This document shows positions 60,459-64,000 of a stretch of DNA of 64,000 bases, one piece after another; the first letter of the stretch is position 1; the number at the start of each line of letters is the position of its first letter. Below the pieces are notes generated by a model. That model saw nothing but the letters and a program-made list of their open reading frames with translations, had not been told where the DNA came from and searched no databases. The stretch is from Verrucomicrobiota bacterium (lineage in GTDB: Bacteria; Verrucomicrobiota; Verrucomicrobiia; Opitutales; Opitutaceae). The stretch spans positions 1-64,000 of the forward strand of contig JACRQG010000012.1 in the NCBI GenBank assembly GCA_016222805.1, given 5' to 3'. The translations under genes and the position numbers were made by a program.

Positions 60459-60521
60459 CGGTGGCCGCAGTAGACGGGGGCGGCCGCGAACCCGCAACTG
60501 CGGAACGGTTCGCGGCCCTGG

Positions 60522-60546
60522 CGCCGGCCTCGCCGCGGCCGGCTAC
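60522..60546. repeat. Palindromic repeat, family C (short form)
   Basis: GCCGGCCTCGCCGCGGCCGG followed by CTACA, upstream of the WecB-type gene. Confidence 0.65.
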
Positions 60547-60589
60547 AAGGATCGGGCACGTGCCGGGTATCGGGACGATAGGGTTGGGT

Positions 60590-60665
60590 TGTAGCCGGGG
60601 GCGGCGACCCCGGCGGTTGGGCAACCGCCGGTCCTGCCGCGCCGGCCTCGCCGCGGCCGGCTACC
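60590..60665. repeat. Compound palindromic repeat, family C
   Basis: TGTAGCCGGGGGCGGCGACC, then CGGCGGTTGGGCAACCGCCG, then GCCGGCCTCGCCGCGGCCGG and CTAC. Three stems lie between inverted ends, about 80 bases upstream of the ABC-F gene. Confidence 0.75.
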
Positions 60666-60744
60666 ACCGTGCGACGAGCGAGGTGTCGCGGCCCCGGCGG
60701 CGCCTTGCTTTCGCGCGGCGGGCTCGCGACGCTGGTGGTTTCCC

Positions 60745-62574
<1,830 letters not shown>

Positions 62575-62708
62575 GTCTCCGATTACGGGGAGGCGCGCCG
62601 ATCGCGGGTGCGTAATGGACCCCGGGGGTGTGCGCGTTTTCCGTCCTCGCCGCGACTTGTTTGACGGCGAATTTACCGGAGCATCCTGCCGCCCAGTCCC
62701 GCCGCGTA

Positions 62709-63512
62709 ATGGCTGTTCACATCCAACTTCCCACGAATCCCAAGGCGACCGTGCCGTTCAAACCCGCGTTCGACGGCGACCGGGCGGCGCTGTTGGCCCG
62801 GCGGGCGGCCCAGCTTCCTGCAGCGGTGGTTCCGCCAACGCCGTTGCCCCCGGTTGTCGCGGCCGCAGCGGCTCCGGCGGCGAACGAGTTGCCCGCCGGC
62901 GAAGCGCCGGCCTCCGAGGCGTTGCTGGAAGGGTCGAGCGCTCCCGGACGAATCCGGGCTGTCGCGCTGGTCCTGAAGTTCACGCTGGTGGCGTCGATGC
63001 TCCTGGGCGGGGCGTTTGGTTTCCTCCGTTTCGTGATGCCGGTGATAAAGGAACTCCAGCAACCGACGCCTCCCCCCGCGGCTGGCGCGAAAGCGGACGC
63101 CCCGACCGCGGTGCGCATGCTGCAGGAGACGCGGGCCGTGGTGGCCAAGAACGACGCCAATGTCGCCTACCTGAATTCAATCGTCGATCCCGAGGCCGAG
63201 GCGAAGAAGGCAGCCGCGACCCCGGTGGCCCCCGCCGCGGCGCCCGTTGCGGAGGCCCGCCCGAGTGCCGCCCCGAATCGGCAGACCACCGGGAGAATTA
63301 CCGCGGACGCCTGCCGCGCGGCGGTGGAGCGCCTGGTGATTGGCGGCGTCATGGAAGGCCCGGAGCCGCGGATCCTCTTGAACGGCCTGCTGGTGAAGCG
63401 GGGCGAGATCATCGACCGGGCGCTGGCGTTGCGCTTCATGGGCGTCGACGCGTACGACAACGTTCTCCTGTTCACCAACGCGGAGAACGAGGTCTTCCGC
63501 AAACGCTACTGA
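62709..63512 (+). CDS. Hypothetical single-pass membrane protein
   Basis: A 267-residue protein that I do not recognise; ATG at 62709 (MAVHIQLPTNPKATV) gives a better start than GTG 62628. An Ala/Pro-rich cytoplasmic stretch precedes one membrane segment (FTLVASMLLGGAFGFLRFVMPVI, residues ~88-110). After a second Ala/Pro-rich linker the C-terminal ~75 residues (ITADACRAAVERLVIGGVMEGPEPRILLNGLLVKRGEIID) form a compact domain resembling small type IV pilus or secretion accessory proteins, but this is only a resemblance. It lies 134 bases after the ABC-F gene. Confidence 0.6.
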   Translation: MAVHIQLPTNPKATVPFKPAFDGDRAALLARRAAQLPAAVVPPTPLPPVVAAAAAPAANELPAGEAPASEALLEGSSAPGRIRAVALVLKFTLVASMLLGGAFGFLRFVMPVIKELQQPTPPPAAGAKADAPTAVRMLQETRAVVAKNDANVAYLNSIVDPEAEAKKAAATPVAPAAAPVAEARPSAAPNRQTTGRITADACRAAVERLVIGGVMEGPEPRILLNGLLVKRGEIIDRALALRFMGVDAYDNVLLFTNAENEVFRKRY

Positions 63513-63741
63513 CCGACGACGAGGATTCCGTCCTCCGGACGGGAGCGTCACTGTGCCGCTGTCGGGCGGGGGCCAACGGGGTCCTTGCATGGCCACGCTT
63601 TCACTCCGTTCCAGCGCAGCCACCCCTGGACTGGCGGCGTTCGGCCGCGTGGCGGTGAATCGGGTCGTCCCGTCCGCGCGGACGGGCCTGCAACGCGACT
63701 TGACCCCGGCCGCGCCATCCCACCGCCTGTTTCGTCCCCTC

Positions 63742-64000
63742 ATGCGCCCCGTTACCCTTCTCGTGTTCCTGGCTGTGGCGGCTGTCGCCGCCGAACCAAC
63801 CCCGCCCCCTGCTCCCCCGAAGAAGATCCCTCCTCCTGGTTTCACGCTGACCGACCGCGACCGGGCCGAGTTGACGACGGGTGCCGACGCCCTCGGTCGC
63901 GATCTCGCGGCGCTGGCGCGGGAACTCGCGGGCGAACCCCGCTGGCTGGCGCGGCTGCCCGACGTGGAGATCTTCCACAAGGCGGTTGATTGGGCGCTGC
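63742..64000 (+). CDS. Exported protein, 3'-truncated by the window edge
   Basis: The visible 86 residues start with a signal peptide (MRPVTLLVFLAVAAVAAEP) and a Pro/Lys-rich stretch, then FTLTDRDRAELTTGADALGRDLAALA and LPDVEIFHKAVDWAL. That last stretch resembles the leader region of secreted alpha/beta-hydrolase (prolyl-oligopeptidase or esterase-like) proteins of Verrucomicrobia and Planctomycetes, but the catalytic part is outside the window. It starts 229 bases after the preceding gene. Confidence 0.6.
   Translation, partial: MRPVTLLVFLAVAAVAAEPTPPPAPPKKIPPPGFTLTDRDRAELTTGADALGRDLAALARELAGEPRWLARLPDVEIFHKAVDWAL

Overview
The window is high-GC bacterial DNA (about 68-70 % by eye outside one island) that looks like a soil or plant-associated Verrucomicrobium of the Opitutaceae type. 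The pointers are SusD-less TonB-dependent receptors with an N-terminal carboxypeptidase-regulatory-like domain, a sulfatase, Asp-box propeller hydrolases, a Tat-exported Gfo/Idh/MocA oxidoreductase, an exosortase with a fused EpsI domain, and many short palindromic intergenic repeats. This is inferred from gene content; there is no rRNA or other direct taxonomic marker, and I saw no tRNA, rRNA or CRISPR array.

Layout. 1-9.8 kb: a glycan-use locus on the + strand: AraC-type regulator, two paralogous Asp-box hydrolases, TonB-dependent receptor, sulfatase and sodium:solute symporter. 10.2-13 kb (- strand): HD-domain protein, discoidin-like protein, Gfo/Idh/MocA oxidoreductase. 13.2-16 kb: a two-component pair whose kinase has a large OB-fold-like sensor region, coupled to a NarL-type regulator. 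16-20.8 kb: Dabb protein, GH43-like propeller hydrolase, GNAT, transglutaminase-like protein, M20 peptidase. 21.4-29.6 kb: a second glycan locus (TonB-dependent receptor, GH106-like hydrolase, family-9 pectate lyase), probably for pectin or rhamnogalacturonan. 29.7-31.9 kb: small membrane or exported proteins, one with a ferredoxin domain.

32.0-40.8 kb is a clearly different island of lower GC, flanked by related 350-360 bp repeat copies. It carries a compact operon with overlapping or nearly touching genes: an ATP-grasp (PEP/pyruvate-dikinase N-terminal) protein; a 1057-residue protein with a helical region, a phosphohistidine swivel domain, an unassigned region and a C-terminal TIR domain; an 1107-residue protein with a putative PD-(D/E)xK nuclease N-terminus and a helical-repeat body; and a small protein whose end is written by a repeat. 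The first two proteins together resemble a rifampin-phosphotransferase-like enzyme that has been split and fused to TIR. I take this to be a candidate undescribed defence (anti-phage) system and the most interesting item here.

41.1-54.5 kb is a cell-envelope and polysaccharide region: rng, rodA, O-antigen-ligase-like polymerase, flippase, three family-9 glycosyltransferases, a family-2 glycosyltransferase, two methyltransferases and an exosortase-EpsI fusion. Genes within strands are often coupled by ATGA, GTGA or TTGA overlaps. 54.6-64 kb holds housekeeping genes: rny, queF, a DUF2059 protein, an inositol-monophosphatase-family enzyme, a DnaQ-like exonuclease, a WecB/TagA/CpsF glycosyltransferase, an ABC-F ATPase, a membrane protein and the start of a secreted protein cut by the window edge.
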